Shown here: in pieces, positions 54,401-63,356 of the stretch | Position numbering within the stretch: position 1 is the stretch's first letter | Layout: the number at the start of each line of letters is the position of its first letter | Assembly: GCF_004519405.1 (NCBI RefSeq) | Contig: NZ_SGWI01000005.1 | Location: 409,951-473,950 of the forward strand | Length of the DNA stretch: 64,000 nt | Direction: 5' to 3' | From: Pseudomonas sp. BCA17 | GTDB taxonomy: Bacteria > Pseudomonadota > Gammaproteobacteria > Pseudomonadales > Pseudomonadaceae | Made by a program: the position numbers and the translations under genes | Notes under the pieces: generated by a model | What the model was told of the DNA's origin: nothing | The model's input: the letters and a program-made list of their open reading frames with translations, nothing else | Databases searched by the model: none

Positions 54401-55405
54401 ATGTCCGTGATCGACCTGCGCAGCGACACCGTGACCCAACCCACCCCCGGCATGCTGGATGCGATGGCCAATGCGGTCAGTGGTGACGACGTCTACGGCG
54501 AAGACCCGAGCGTCAACCACCTGGAAGCCGAGCTGGCCAGGCGCCTGGGCTTTGCCAACGCACTGTTCGTGCCTACTGGCACCATGAGCAACTTGCTGGC
54601 ACTGATGGCTCATTGTGAGCGCGGTGAGGAATACATCGTTGGTCAGCAGGCCCACACCTACAAATACGAAGGCGGTGGTGCGGCCGTGTTGGGTTCGATC
54701 CAACCGCAGCCGCTGGAGGTGCAGGCGGACGGCTCCCTGGATCTGGATCACGTACTGGCGGCGATCAAACCCGACGACTTCCACTTCGCCCGCACACGCT
54801 TGCTGGCGCTGGAAAACACGATGCAGGGCAAGGTTCTGCCGCTGGAATACTTGGCGAAGGCGCGCGCGTTCACCCGTGAGCATGGTTTGTCCTTGCATCT
54901 GGATGGGGCGCGGATCTACAACGCGGCGGTCAAGCTGGGTGTGGATGCACGGGACATTGCCCAGCATTTCGATTCGGTCTCGGTATGCCTGTCCAAGGGG
55001 CTGGGGGCGCCAATCGGTTCGGTGTTGTGCGGCTCAACAGCGTTGATCGCCAAGGCGCGGCGTTTGCGCAAGATGGTTGGTGGCGGTATGCGTCAGGCGG
55101 GTTCCCTGGCTGCGGCGGGGCTGTATGCGCTGGATCATCAGGTGCGGCGCCTGGCCGACGACCACGCCAATGCCCTGTGGTTGGGCGATGAGCTGCGCAA
55201 AGCCGGCTATGAGGTGGAGCCGGTACAGACCAATATGGTTTACGTGCAGATCAGCGGGCGGGCCCAGGCCCTGAAGGACTTCGCCGCCGGACGTGGGATC
55301 AAGCTGGTCGCCGCGCCGCGCCTGCGCATGGTCACTCATCTGGATGTCAGCCGGGCGCAGTTGGAGCAAGTCGTGCAGGCATTCGTCGAGTTTTCCCGAA
55401 AATGA
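54401..55405 (+). CDS. ltaE: Low-specificity L-threonine aldolase
   Basis: 334 residues from the ATG at 54401 (SD AGAGG). Fold-type I PLP enzyme: VIDLRSDTVTQPTPGMLDAM at the start, HLDGARIYNAAVKLGV (Asp/Arg PLP contacts) and the Lys in CLSKGLGAPIGSVLCG. It cleaves threonine/allo-threonine to glycine and acetaldehyde. It is divergent from the riboswitch and ends ahead of the alaS promoter. Confidence 0.92.
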   Translation: MSVIDLRSDTVTQPTPGMLDAMANAVSGDDVYGEDPSVNHLEAELARRLGFANALFVPTGTMSNLLALMAHCERGEEYIVGQQAHTYKYEGGGAAVLGSIQPQPLEVQADGSLDLDHVLAAIKPDDFHFARTRLLALENTMQGKVLPLEYLAKARAFTREHGLSLHLDGARIYNAAVKLGVDARDIAQHFDSVSVCLSKGLGAPIGSVLCGSTALIAKARRLRKMVGGGMRQAGSLAAAGLYALDHQVRRLADDHANALWLGDELRKAGYEVEPVQTNMVYVQISGRAQALKDFAAGRGIKLVAAPRLRMVTHLDVSRAQLEQVVQAFVEFSRK

Positions 55406-55458
55406 CAGTGCAGACTGTCTAATTGAGCGTTTCTATCGCATAAACACGCTGTACCACC

Positions 55459-55490
55459 GGCAAAGGGCCGATATAATGCGGCCCTTTGCC
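55459..55490 (+). promoter_or_regulatory. alaS promoter inside a perfect inverted repeat
   Basis: GGCAAAGGGCC (55459-55469) and GGCCCTTTGCC (55480-55490) are exact reverse complements around a 10-base centre containing TATAAT (55472-55477), a perfect -10. The start of alaS is 62 bases further on. E. coli AlaRS is known to bind a palindrome at its own transcription start, so this may be an autoregulatory operator. Confidence 0.6.
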
Positions 55491-55551
55491 GTCGCTCCGT
55501 CTGATGATGTTGCGCACTGGCCTTTGGCCGCAGACTCCGTGGAAGAACCTA

Positions 55552-58170
55552 ATGAAAAGCGCAGAAATCCGTGAAGCCTTCCTTCGCTTCTTCGAAGAGC
55601 AAGGTCACACCCGTGTAGCCTCCAGCTCCTTGATCCCTGGCAACGACCCCACCCTGCTGTTCACCAACGCGGGGATGAACCAGTTCAAGGACTGCTTCCT
55701 GGGCCAGGAGAAGCGCGCCTATACCCGCGCCACCAGCAGCCAGAAATGCGTACGTGCCGGCGGTAAGAACAGTGACCTGGAAAACGTGGGTTACACCGCT
55801 CGCCACCACACATTCTTCGAAATGTTGGGCAACTTCAGCTTCGGTGACTATTTCAAGAAAGATGCGATCACTTTCGCCTGGACCTTCCTCACCGGTGTGT
55901 TGAAGCTGCCCAAGGAAAAGCTCTGGGTTACCGTCTACGCAACAGACGACGAAGCCTACGATATCTGGACCAAAGAAGTCGGTGTGCCCGTCGAGCGCAT
56001 GATCCGCATCGGCGACAACAAGGGCGCGCCTTATGCGTCCGATAACTTCTGGACCATGGGCGACACTGGCCCGTGCGGCCCTTGCACCGAGATTTTCTAT
56101 GATCACGGCGCCGACATCTGGGGCGGCCCGCCGGGCTCGCCGGAAGAGGATGGCGACCGTTACATCGAGATCTGGAACAACGTGTTCATGCAGTTCAACC
56201 GCACCGCCGATGGCGTGTTGCATCCGCTGCCGGCACCGTCGGTGGATACCGGCATGGGCCTGGAGCGGATCAGTGCGGTGATGCAGCACGTTCACTCCAA
56301 CTATGAAATCGACCTGTTCACCAATCTGTTGAGCGCGTCGGCTGCGGCGATTGGCTGCGCCAATGAAAACCAATCTTCGCTCAAGGTCGTATCGGACCAC
56401 ATCCGCTCTTGCGGCTTCCTGATCGCCGACGGTGTGCTGCCGTCGAACGAAGGCCGTGGCTATGTGCTGCGCCGTATCATCCGGCGTGCCTGCCGCCACG
56501 GTAACAAGCTGGGCGCCACCGGCAGCTTCTTCTACAAGATTGTGGCAGCGCTGGTCGCCGAGATGGGCGACGCCTTCCCGGAACTGAAGCAGCAGCAGGA
56601 AAACATCGAGCGCGTGCTCAAGGCAGAGGAAGAACAATTCTCCAAGACCCTGGAGCATGGCCTGAAGATTCTGGAGCAGGACCTGGCTGAGCTCAAAGGT
56701 ACTGTGGTGCCGGGCGATGTCGTATTCAAACTGTACGATACCTATGGCTTCCCGATGGACTTGACCGCCGACATCGCCCGTGAGCGCGAGCTGACCATCG
56801 ATGAAGCCGGCTTCGAGCGCGAGATGGAAGCCCAGCGCGTGCGCGCGCGTTCCGCCAGCTCCTTTGGCCTGGACTACAACACCTTGGTCAAGGTGGACGT
56901 ACCGACCGAGTTCGTCGGCTACGGCGCTACCGTGGGTTCGGCCAAGATCGTCGCCATCTATAAAGACGGCAAATCGGTCGACGTGTTGAATGAAGGCGAA
57001 GAAGCGGTCGTGGTTCTGGACCAGACGCCGTTCTACGCCGAGTCCGGTGGGCAGGTGGGTGACTGTGGTTTCCTGAGTTCGACATCGGGTCGCTTTGAAG
57101 TGCGCGACACCACCAAGACCGGCGGGGCCTTCCTGCATCACGGTGTGCTGGTGCTGGGTAACTTGACGGTCGGTGCGCCGGTCGATACCCAGGTCGATGC
57201 TGACGTGCGCCATGCTACCGCACTGAACCACTCGGCCACTCACTTGCTGCATGCGGCATTGCGTCAGGTGCTGGGCGAGCACGTTCAGCAGAAAGGTTCG
57301 TTGGTCGACAGTCAGCGCCTGCGCTTCGACTTCAGCCACTTCGAAGCGATCAAGCCTGAGCAGATCAAGGCACTGGAAGATATCGTCAATGCGCAAGTGC
57401 GCAAGAACACTCCGGTCGAGACTGAAGAAACCGATATCGACACGGCCAAGGCCAAAGGCGCCATGGCTCTGTTCGGCGAGAAGTACGGCGACAGCGTGCG
57501 TGTACTGAGCATGGGCGGCGACTTCTCGGTGGAGCTGTGCGGCGGTATCCACGCCAACCGTACCGGCGATATCGGCCTGCTGAAAATCATCAGTGAAGGC
57601 GGTGTGGCGTCCGGTGTGCGTCGTATCGAGGCGGTGACCGGTGCTGCGGCCCTGGCCTACCTCAATGCGGCCGAAGAACAACTCAAGGAAGCGGCGAGCC
57701 TGGTCAAGGGCAGCCGCGACAACCTGATCGACAAACTGTCCGCCGTCCTGGAGCGCAACCGCGCGCTGGAGAAACAGCTGGAGCAGTTGCAAGCCAAGGC
57801 AGCCAGCGCGGCGGGTGACGATTTGTCCGCTTCTGCGTTGGACGTCAAGGGTGTGAAAGTGCTGGCTGCGCGTCTGGACGGCCAGGACGGCAAGGCGCTG
57901 TTGGCCTTGGTCGATCAGTTGAAGAACAAGCTCGGCCACGCAGTGATCCTGCTCGGCGGTGTCCATGAGGATAAGGTCGTTCTGGTTGCTGGTGTAACCA
58001 AAGACCTGACTGGCCAACTCAAGGCCGGTGATTTGATGAAACAAGCCGCCGCGGCAGTGGGCGGGAAGGGCGGTGGTCGTCCGGACATGGCGCAAGGCGG
58101 TGGTGTCGATGCCGCCAGCCTGGACGCGGCCCTGGCCCTGACCGTACCGTTTGTCGAGGCCGGTATTTAA
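55552..58170 (+). CDS. alaS: Alanyl-tRNA synthetase
   Basis: 872 residues from the ATG at 55552 (SD GGAAG). The class II catalytic core (residues 1-460) shows PTLLFTNAGMNQFKDCFLGQ and GLERISAVMQ motifs. The editing domain has the zinc motif NHSATHLLHAALRQVLG and CGGIHANRTGDIG. A C-Ala domain ends the protein (VGGKGGGRPDMAQGGG). All expected parts are intact. The promoter lies in an inverted repeat. Confidence 0.96.
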   Translation: MKSAEIREAFLRFFEEQGHTRVASSSLIPGNDPTLLFTNAGMNQFKDCFLGQEKRAYTRATSSQKCVRAGGKNSDLENVGYTARHHTFFEMLGNFSFGDYFKKDAITFAWTFLTGVLKLPKEKLWVTVYATDDEAYDIWTKEVGVPVERMIRIGDNKGAPYASDNFWTMGDTGPCGPCTEIFYDHGADIWGGPPGSPEEDGDRYIEIWNNVFMQFNRTADGVLHPLPAPSVDTGMGLERISAVMQHVHSNYEIDLFTNLLSASAAAIGCANENQSSLKVVSDHIRSCGFLIADGVLPSNEGRGYVLRRIIRRACRHGNKLGATGSFFYKIVAALVAEMGDAFPELKQQQENIERVLKAEEEQFSKTLEHGLKILEQDLAELKGTVVPGDVVFKLYDTYGFPMDLTADIARERELTIDEAGFEREMEAQRVRARSASSFGLDYNTLVKVDVPTEFVGYGATVGSAKIVAIYKDGKSVDVLNEGEEAVVVLDQTPFYAESGGQVGDCGFLSSTSGRFEVRDTTKTGGAFLHHGVLVLGNLTVGAPVDTQVDADVRHATALNHSATHLLHAALRQVLGEHVQQKGSLVDSQRLRFDFSHFEAIKPEQIKALEDIVNAQVRKNTPVETEETDIDTAKAKGAMALFGEKYGDSVRVLSMGGDFSVELCGGIHANRTGDIGLLKIISEGGVASGVRRIEAVTGAAALAYLNAAEEQLKEAASLVKGSRDNLIDKLSAVLERNRALEKQLEQLQAKAASAAGDDLSASALDVKGVKVLAARLDGQDGKALLALVDQLKNKLGHAVILLGGVHEDKVVLVAGVTKDLTGQLKAGDLMKQAAAAVGGKGGGRPDMAQGGGVDAASLDAALALTVPFVEAGI

Positions 58171-58267
58171 GGCGCCGTCAATGAGCCCGTGGCCTGGTCA
58201 TGGGCTCGCTGAGGTGCTGGAAAATTTGTTTATTGGGCGCCCCTTTACGGGCTGAGGCGGCTTAGAA

Positions 58268-59509
58268 ATGGCTTTGATCGTACAGAAATTCGGAGGCACC
58301 TCGGTCGGCTCTGTCGAAAGAATCGAGCAGGTCGCCGACAAGGTTAAGAAATTCCGCGATGCCGGGGATGACCTGGTAGTGGTGCTGTCGGCCATGAGCG
58401 GCGAGACCAATCGCCTGATCGATCTGGCCAAGGCAATCAGCGGTGATCAACAGCCGCTGCCGCGTGAGCTGGATGTGATCGTGTCTACCGGCGAGCAGGT
58501 GACTATTGCATTGCTGGCCATGGCGCTGAACAAGCGTGGCGTGCCGGCGGTGTCCTACACTGGCAGCCAAGTGCGCATCCTTACGGACAGTGCACATACC
58601 AAGGCGCGCATTCTGCAAATTGATGATCAGAAAATCCGTACTGATCTGAAGGCTGGGCGCGTGGTAGTTGTAGCGGGCTTTCAGGGTGTGGACGAGCAGG
58701 GCAATATCACCACCCTGGGGCGTGGCGGTTCGGACACCACTGGCGTGGCACTGGCGGCGGCCCTCAAGGCTGATGAATGCCAGATCTACACCGATGTGGA
58801 TGGTGTCTATACCACTGACCCGCGTGTGGTGTCGGTGGCGCAGCGCCTGGAGAAGATCACCTTTGAAGAGATGCTGGAAATGGCCAGTCTCGGTTCCAAG
58901 GTGTTGCAGATCCGTGCGGTAGAGTTCGCCGGCAAGTACAACGTTCCGCTGCGCGTATTGCACAGCTTCAAAGAGGGTCCGGGCACCCTCATTACTATTG
59001 ATGAAGAGGAATCCATGGAACAGCCGATCATTTCCGGCATCGCTTTTAATCGCGATGAAGCCAAGCTGACGATCCGTGGCGTGCCGGATACCCCGGGCGT
59101 GGCCTTCAAGATCCTCGGCCCTATCAGTAGCGCCAACATTGAAGTCGACATGATCGTGCAGAACGTTTCGCACGATAACACCACCGACTTCACCTTCACC
59201 GTGCACCGTAACGAGTACGATGCGGCGGAGCGTATCCTGCAGAACACCGCGAGCGAGATTGGCGCCCGTGAAGTGGTCGGCGATACCAAGATTGCCAAAG
59301 TGTCGATCGTGGGTGTGGGCATGCGTTCCCATGCCGGCGTCGCCAGCCGGATGTTCGAAGCCCTGGCCAAGGAAAGCATCAACATCCAGATGATCTCCAC
59401 CTCGGAAATCAAGGTCTCGGTGGTGATCGAAGAGAAGTACCTGGAACTGGCTGTACGCGCGCTGCATACCGCCTTTGAGCTGGACGCTCCGGCCCGACAG
59501 GGCGAGTGA
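58268..59509 (+). CDS. lysC: Aspartate kinase (alpha, and probably beta subunit)
   Basis: 413 residues. The N-terminal kinase domain begins ALIVQKFGGTSVGSVERIEQ; two ACT domains fill residues about 265-410 (TIRGVPDTPGVAFKILGPIS and VSIVGVGMRSHAGVASRMFEAL), where lysine/threonine inhibit. It phosphorylates aspartate for Lys, Met, Thr and Ile synthesis. An in-frame ATG at 59015 (residue 250) with AGAGGA just upstream could start a separate beta subunit, as in the alpha2beta2 enzyme. It follows alaS by 97 bases and has its own terminator. Confidence 0.95.
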   Translation: MALIVQKFGGTSVGSVERIEQVADKVKKFRDAGDDLVVVLSAMSGETNRLIDLAKAISGDQQPLPRELDVIVSTGEQVTIALLAMALNKRGVPAVSYTGSQVRILTDSAHTKARILQIDDQKIRTDLKAGRVVVVAGFQGVDEQGNITTLGRGGSDTTGVALAAALKADECQIYTDVDGVYTTDPRVVSVAQRLEKITFEEMLEMASLGSKVLQIRAVEFAGKYNVPLRVLHSFKEGPGTLITIDEEESMEQPIISGIAFNRDEAKLTIRGVPDTPGVAFKILGPISSANIEVDMIVQNVSHDNTTDFTFTVHRNEYDAAERILQNTASEIGAREVVGDTKIAKVSIVGVGMRSHAGVASRMFEALAKESINIQMISTSEIKVSVVIEEKYLELAVRALHTAFELDAPARQGE

Positions 59510-59523
59510 CAGGTGATGCCAGG

Positions 59524-59555
59524 AAGGCGCGGTTTACCGCGCCTTTCATTTTTTT
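59524..59555 (+). terminator. Intrinsic terminator of lysC
   Basis: AAGGCGCGG-TTTA-CCGCGCCTT at 59524-59545 followed by TCATTTTTTT. It starts 14 bases after the stop. Confidence 0.88.
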
Positions 59556-59685
59556 GTAGGGCGCATGTTCTTTTGCGTGGGCTCGACAATACTTAGGCGG
59601 TAGGGCTATGGCCATCGGGTTGTAGGTCGAAGGCCTTTTTTTTGCAGACTGTTGTTCCTGAACTGAAATGCGTGAGGTGAAAGGT

Positions 59686-59874
59686 ATGTTGATTCTGACT
59701 CGTCGTTGCGCAGAAAGCCTGATTATCGGTGATGGCGAAATCACCGTTACCGTGCTCGGCGTCAAAGGCAATCAAGTGCGTATCGGGGTTAATGCTCCGA
59801 AAGAGGTGGCGGTCCACCGCGAGGAAATCTACCTGCGGATCAAGAAAGAGAAGGACGAAGAACCAAGCCTTTAA
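59686..59874 (+). CDS. rsmA: RsmA/CsrA post-transcriptional regulator
   Basis: 62 residues from the ATG at 59686 with SD GAGGTGAAAGG. The CsrA signature MLILTRRCAESLIIGD and the RNA-contact strand VAVHREEIYLRI (with Arg44-type residue) are intact. It binds GGA motifs in mRNA leaders and is titrated by RsmX/Y/Z small RNAs in Pseudomonas. The SD itself contains GGA-type elements, so self-control is plausible. It follows lysC, as in other pseudomonads. Confidence 0.95.
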   Translation: MLILTRRCAESLIIGDGEITVTVLGVKGNQVRIGVNAPKEVAVHREEIYLRIKKEKDEEPSL

Positions 59875-59936
59875 TTTTTATCGTTTTTTATGTTTGCAAA
59901 CGGGGATGAACGTGGTTAATATACGCCCCGTGTTGC

Positions 59937-60027
59937 GGAGAGCTGGCCGAGTGGCCGAAGGCGCTCCCCTGCTAAGGGAGTACACCTCAAAAGGGTGTCG
60001 GGGGTTCGAATCCCCCGTTCTCCGCCA
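59937..60027 (+). tRNA. tRNA-Ser (GCT)
   Basis: A 91-base cloverleaf with the long variable arm of serine tRNAs (GGAGTACACCTCAAAAGGGT region). The anticodon loop is CTGCTAA, so the anticodon is GCT. The acceptor GGAGAGC pairs with GTTCTCC, then discriminator G and CCA are encoded. Confidence 0.95.
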
Positions 60028-60135
60028 TTATTTGCTTAGTACGTTGCAATCTGGTTTTTTCGGTAAGTTGTTGAAAATACTCGAAAAAATAGCTTTACAT
60101 AGAGATTGAACGGCCTATAATGCGCGGCAACAAAT

Positions 60136-60212
60136 GCACTCGTAGCTCAGCTGGATAGAGTACTCGGCTACGAACCGAGCGGTCACAGGTTCGAATCCTG
60201 TCGAGTGCACCA
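60136..60212 (+). tRNA. tRNA-Arg (ACG), copy 1
   Basis: A 77-base tRNA with encoded CCA and anticodon loop CTACGAA (ACG; A34 normally becomes inosine). The T-loop GGTTCGAATCC is standard. It is identical to the copy at 60285. Confidence 0.96.
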
Positions 60213-60284
60213 TTTAAGAGTCAGTTGCAGCAATGCAGGTGGCTCGGCTTCAACCAGTTGTGACCTGGTATAAAAACACAATTT

Positions 60285-60361
60285 GCACTCGTAGCTCAGC
60301 TGGATAGAGTACTCGGCTACGAACCGAGCGGTCACAGGTTCGAATCCTGTCGAGTGCACCA
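60285..60361 (+). tRNA. tRNA-Arg (ACG), copy 2
   Basis: A 77-base sequence identical to copy 1, 72 bases downstream. Together the two form a short tandem array ended by the terminator at 60369. Confidence 0.96.
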
Positions 60362-60368
60362 TACAAAC

Positions 60369-60395
60369 AAAAAGCCCGCCTAGTGCGGGCTTTTT
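60369..60395 (+). terminator. Intrinsic terminator of the tRNA array
   Basis: AAAAAGCCCGC-CTAGT-GCGGGCTTTTT, a perfect 11-base stem with T-run; it ends the tRNA-Ser/Arg transcript. Confidence 0.92.
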
Positions 60396-60701
60396 GCCGT
60401 CTGGCGTTTGTGCAGGGCTCTTTATCTTTTTCTCCTGCTTCATGTGTTTTCCTTTCGGGCTGCGTCGTCGCAGTTCATAGGTGCTGCCAATCTGAGCTTT
60501 GGCTTGCAAGCGCTTGTTCTTTCCAGTTTTTTAACGTTAAAAGCGCGCGCAGCGTGTATCATTGCGCCCGTCAGCCCCGCCGGGGCTTGTGGAATACCTC
60601 CATGGACTTACCCAGTAGTTACTCAGTACCCCGCTTTACCAATCATGAATTGACTGATTGATCCTTCCGGCGTGCCCCGCTGCTGGGAGTGGAGTTCGCC
60701 T

Positions 60702-62144
60702 ATGACCGAAGTAGAAGTAAAGAAAACACAAGAAAGCCTGCAGGATCGCCTGGCTCAAGTCATCGAGCTGCTGCAGCGCCAGCGCGTGGTCGAAGACCTC
60801 ACGCATCGCCAGGAAGGTCCGCATCACGACCGCGTCGAAAACCTGGTCCACAGGCAAAATCTCGTCGAGTTGCAACGCAAGCTCGATGACCTGCACTCTG
60901 CCGACGTTGCTTATATCCTCGAAGCTTTGCCGCTGGATGATCGACTGACGCTCTGGCAGTTGGTCAAGGCCGACCGCGACGGTGATATCCTCCTCGAAGT
61001 GTCCGACTCGGTCCGTGAAACCCTGATCGCCGATATGGACGATCACGAGCTCCTGGCTGCGGCCAGGGAGATGGATGCTGACGAGCTGGCTGACCTGGCC
61101 CCGGAGCTTCCACGTGATGTTGTCCATGAGCTGATGGAGGCGCTCGACGGTCAGCAGCGTGAGCGCGTTCGTTCTGCGTTGTCTTACGACGACGACCAGG
61201 TCGGCGCTTTGATGGACTTCGAGATGGTTACCATCCGCGAAGACGTCAGCTTGGAAGTGGTACTGCGTTATCTGCGTCGTTTGAAAGAGCTGCCAGGCCA
61301 TACTGATAAGCTGTTTGTCGTGGATTACGAAGGTATCCTCAAGGGCGTGCTGCCGATCAAGCGCCTGCTGGTCAACGACCCGGATAAGAAAGTTGCCGAT
61401 GTAATGGCCAGCGATCCGGTGAGTTTTCACCCCGACGAAGACGCCTATGATGCCGCTCAAGCATTTGAGCGTTACGACTTGATCTCTGCTCCGGTAGTCG
61501 ACAAGAACGGCAAGCTGATCGGCCGTCTGACTATCGACGAAATGGTTGACCTGATTCGTGAGGAAAGTGAAACCGAAGTTCTCAACATGGCGGGTCTGCG
61601 TGAGGAGGAAGATATTTTCGCTTCGGTCTGGCGCTCCTTGCGTAACCGTTGGGCATGGCTCGCCATCAACCTGATTACCGCTTTCATTGCTTCCCGAGTG
61701 ATTGGGTTATTCGAGGGTTCGATTGAGAAGCTGGTGGCTCTGGCTGCGTTGATGCCGATTGTTGCGGGCATCGGTGGTAACTCCGGCAACCAGACTATTA
61801 CCATGATTGTGCGCGCTATGGCGCTTGACCAGGTGAACACCGGTAATACCTCGCGCCTTATGCGCAAGGAGCTGGCGGTGGCGCTGATTAACGGAGTGGT
61901 ATGGGGCGGGGTGATCGGTATTGTGGCCTACCTGCTTTATGGCAGTTGGTCGCTCGGCGTGGTGATGACGGCTGCCATGACCCTCAACTTGCTGCTGGCA
62001 GCGCTGATGGGCGTGCTGATCCCTATGACGTTGGCGCGCTTGGGGCGCGACCCGGCGATGGGAGCCAGTGTGATGATTACTGCCATGACCGACAGTGGTG
62101 GTTTCTTCATCTTCTTGGGCCTGGCAACGATCTTCCTGCTCTGA
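60702..62144 (+). CDS. mgtE: Magnesium transporter MgtE
   Basis: 480 residues from the ATG at 60702 (SD GGAG); the in-frame start at 60672 is GTG. The layout is that of MgtE: an N domain rich in Glu/Asp (residues 35-150), paired CBS domains (about 160-285, with DKLFVVDYEGILKGVLPIKRLL and RYDLISAPVVDKNGKLIGRLT), then five membrane helices (NLITAFIASRVIGLFEGSI onward). The conserved pore segment is visible as MPIVAGIGGNSGNQT. The CBS region gates by cytosolic Mg2+. It is likely monocistronic. Confidence 0.93.
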   Translation: MTEVEVKKTQESLQDRLAQVIELLQRQRVVEDLTHRQEGPHHDRVENLVHRQNLVELQRKLDDLHSADVAYILEALPLDDRLTLWQLVKADRDGDILLEVSDSVRETLIADMDDHELLAAAREMDADELADLAPELPRDVVHELMEALDGQQRERVRSALSYDDDQVGALMDFEMVTIREDVSLEVVLRYLRRLKELPGHTDKLFVVDYEGILKGVLPIKRLLVNDPDKKVADVMASDPVSFHPDEDAYDAAQAFERYDLISAPVVDKNGKLIGRLTIDEMVDLIREESETEVLNMAGLREEEDIFASVWRSLRNRWAWLAINLITAFIASRVIGLFEGSIEKLVALAALMPIVAGIGGNSGNQTITMIVRAMALDQVNTGNTSRLMRKELAVALINGVVWGGVIGIVAYLLYGSWSLGVVMTAAMTLNLLLAALMGVLIPMTLARLGRDPAMGASVMITAMTDSGGFFIFLGLATIFLL

Positions 62145-62157
62145 CTTCTTTTCCAGG

Positions 62158-62177
62158 TGGGAGCAATTCTGCTCCCA
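62158..62177 (+). terminator. Hairpin after mgtE
   Basis: TGGGAGCA-ATTC-TGCTCCCA, a perfect 8-base stem 14 bases after the stop. It is followed by only a weak T-rich stretch, so it is a modest terminator candidate. Confidence 0.6.
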
Positions 62178-62208
62178 TCGTTCTGTATTGCCTTCCCAAA
62201 TTTCGCAC

Positions 62209-62235
62209 AAAAAAAAGCCAGCACTTGGCTGGCTT
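62209..62235 (-). terminator. Intrinsic terminator of amrZ
   Basis: On the minus strand AAGCCAG-CCAAGTG-CTGGCTT is followed by about eight Ts (plus-strand A-run at 62209-62216). It lies 18 bases beyond the amrZ stop. Confidence 0.8.
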
Positions 62236-62252
62236 CGGCTTTCAGTGGTGAA

Positions 62253-62579
62253 TCAATTAGCTTCTGCGGCTGCCTCAACGTCATGTGCGATGAGCGAGAC
62301 GAGAGCATTTTGCTGACGGTGGGAGAGCTGACGAAAACGCTGCAGCAGTTCGCGTTCGTGCAGTGACAGCTCGGGGCTGTCCAGGCGCATGCTCAACTCT
62401 TCACCCAGTGCACCTTCCTGAATAAGGCTCTGCTCCAGGCGTGCGATGATTTCAGAGTTCATGCTGCGGTGATGATTGCGAGCCACCTCGGCAATGCGTT
62501 CCCGCATTCCGTCTGGCAGACGTACGACGAACTTGTCAGCCGTACGGCTGGAATAAATTGCCTGTTTCAATGGGCGCAT
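62253..62579 (-). CDS. amrZ: AmrZ, ribbon-helix-helix regulator
   Basis: 108 residues, like the P. aeruginosa protein. The flexible N-tail MRPLKQAIYSSRTADKF, the beta-strand VVRLPDGMRERIAEVA and the helix SMNSEIIARLEQ form the Arc/MetJ-type DNA-binding fold. The C-terminal tetramerisation part (SPELSLHERELLQRFRQL then SHRQQNALVSL) is also conserved. AmrZ controls alginate, twitching, flagella and cyclic-di-GMP genes. It likely autoregulates, although I could not point to a clear AmrZ site; a TAACCGGTTA palindrome lies just upstream of the start codon (62585-62594). Confidence 0.93.
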   Translation of the reverse strand: MRPLKQAIYSSRTADKFVVRLPDGMRERIAEVARNHHRSMNSEIIARLEQSLIQEGALGEELSMRLDSPELSLHERELLQRFRQLSHRQQNALVSLIAHDVEAAAEAN

Positions 62580-62584
62580 ATATT

Positions 62585-62594
62585 TAACCGGTTA
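62585..62594. promoter_or_regulatory. TAACCGGTTA palindrome directly upstream of amrZ
   Basis: A perfect 10-base palindrome 6 bases from the amrZ start codon, where a Shine-Dalgarno would be expected; none is seen. It may be a regulatory site or chance. Confidence 0.3.
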
Positions 62595-63128
62595 GTTCAG
62601 AGGAGCGGTTTCTGGAATTGGCCGCAAGATGAGTGTTAAGACAAGACTCACGACCAAAGTTCAACCCGAATTGCAAAGAGGCCGCATCATGCCTCAGATT
62701 TGACGTTTACTTGGCGTCAATTCTGTGACAAATATTGAACCGCCTACAGGCTTTATGCCAGCACTCATTTGCATTTCTGCGGACTGGTTGGAAAAAATTT
62801 CGCGTGGGATCTGAGTCTCTGATCAACGCGCAAGCCCAGTGCGCACGTGGGTTGAGGGCGCACATCCTATAGCAATATGGCATTTTGCCCTCAATCTTAA
62901 GACTAGTGGCAGTTTGTCTATTCGCTAGCTTCAGGCGACGTAAGGTAAGGCGGGTGTGCCAGTGCAGTCTCGGGTCGAATTTGATCCGATGGCTCACGCT
63001 CAATGGCGGGTGTGGGCTGACGGGTAAACGCGGCGCTGGCAGTACATCCTATGACTGAGTCGTAGGCGGAGAAGGGCTGCAGTAAGCATCAAGCAAAGAA
63101 ATAACGCTGGCTTGGGCGTGTTGCTACC
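62595..63128. other. Non-coding gap upstream of amrZ
   Basis: About 530 bases without a credible gene. It must carry the amrZ promoter on the minus strand. The short minus-strand ORF at 62707-63003 has no SD and is Arg/Cys/His-rich in a way typical of non-coding frames. No RNA gene or repeat was recognised. Confidence 0.4.
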
Positions 63129-63356
63129 TTAGAAAACCCAGTGTTGGGATGCGGCGGTATCCTGAGTGCCTTCAGCCGTGTGAGTGAGAGCGGGTGGGGT
63201 GGCGGTCATTACGGCCAGTTGTGGGCGCTGTTGAAGATGGTGCGGGGTCGATTGGTTGATCTGCGCCGTGTCTTGGGCATTGGTAGATTGGACATGAAAA
63301 AAAACCAGTGCGGCCAATGCCATACTGTTCAGGACTAACAGGGCTGCGCTGTTCAT
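63129..63356 (-). CDS. Small exported protein, 75 residues
   Basis: The start is the ATG at 63356: GGAGG lies 8 bases upstream, while the ATG two codons earlier (63362) is too close to it. A signal-peptide or single-helix N-terminus (MNSAALLVLNSMALAALVFF then HVQSTNAQD) precedes a Gln/Thr/Pro/His-rich, probably disordered tail. I recognise no family. It could be a periplasmic or membrane-tethered microprotein. Confidence 0.6.
   Translation of the reverse strand: MNSAALLVLNSMALAALVFFHVQSTNAQDTAQINQSTPHHLQQRPQLAVMTATPPALTHTAEGTQDTAASQHWVF

Noticed and set aside
55549..58095. 848-codon antisense frame over alaS
   Set aside because: It mirrors alaS codon by codon; no domain and no start signal. 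An artefact of GC bias.
62707..63003. 98-codon minus-strand frame upstream of amrZ
   Set aside because: No SD; Arg, Cys, His and Trp content typical of non-coding frames.
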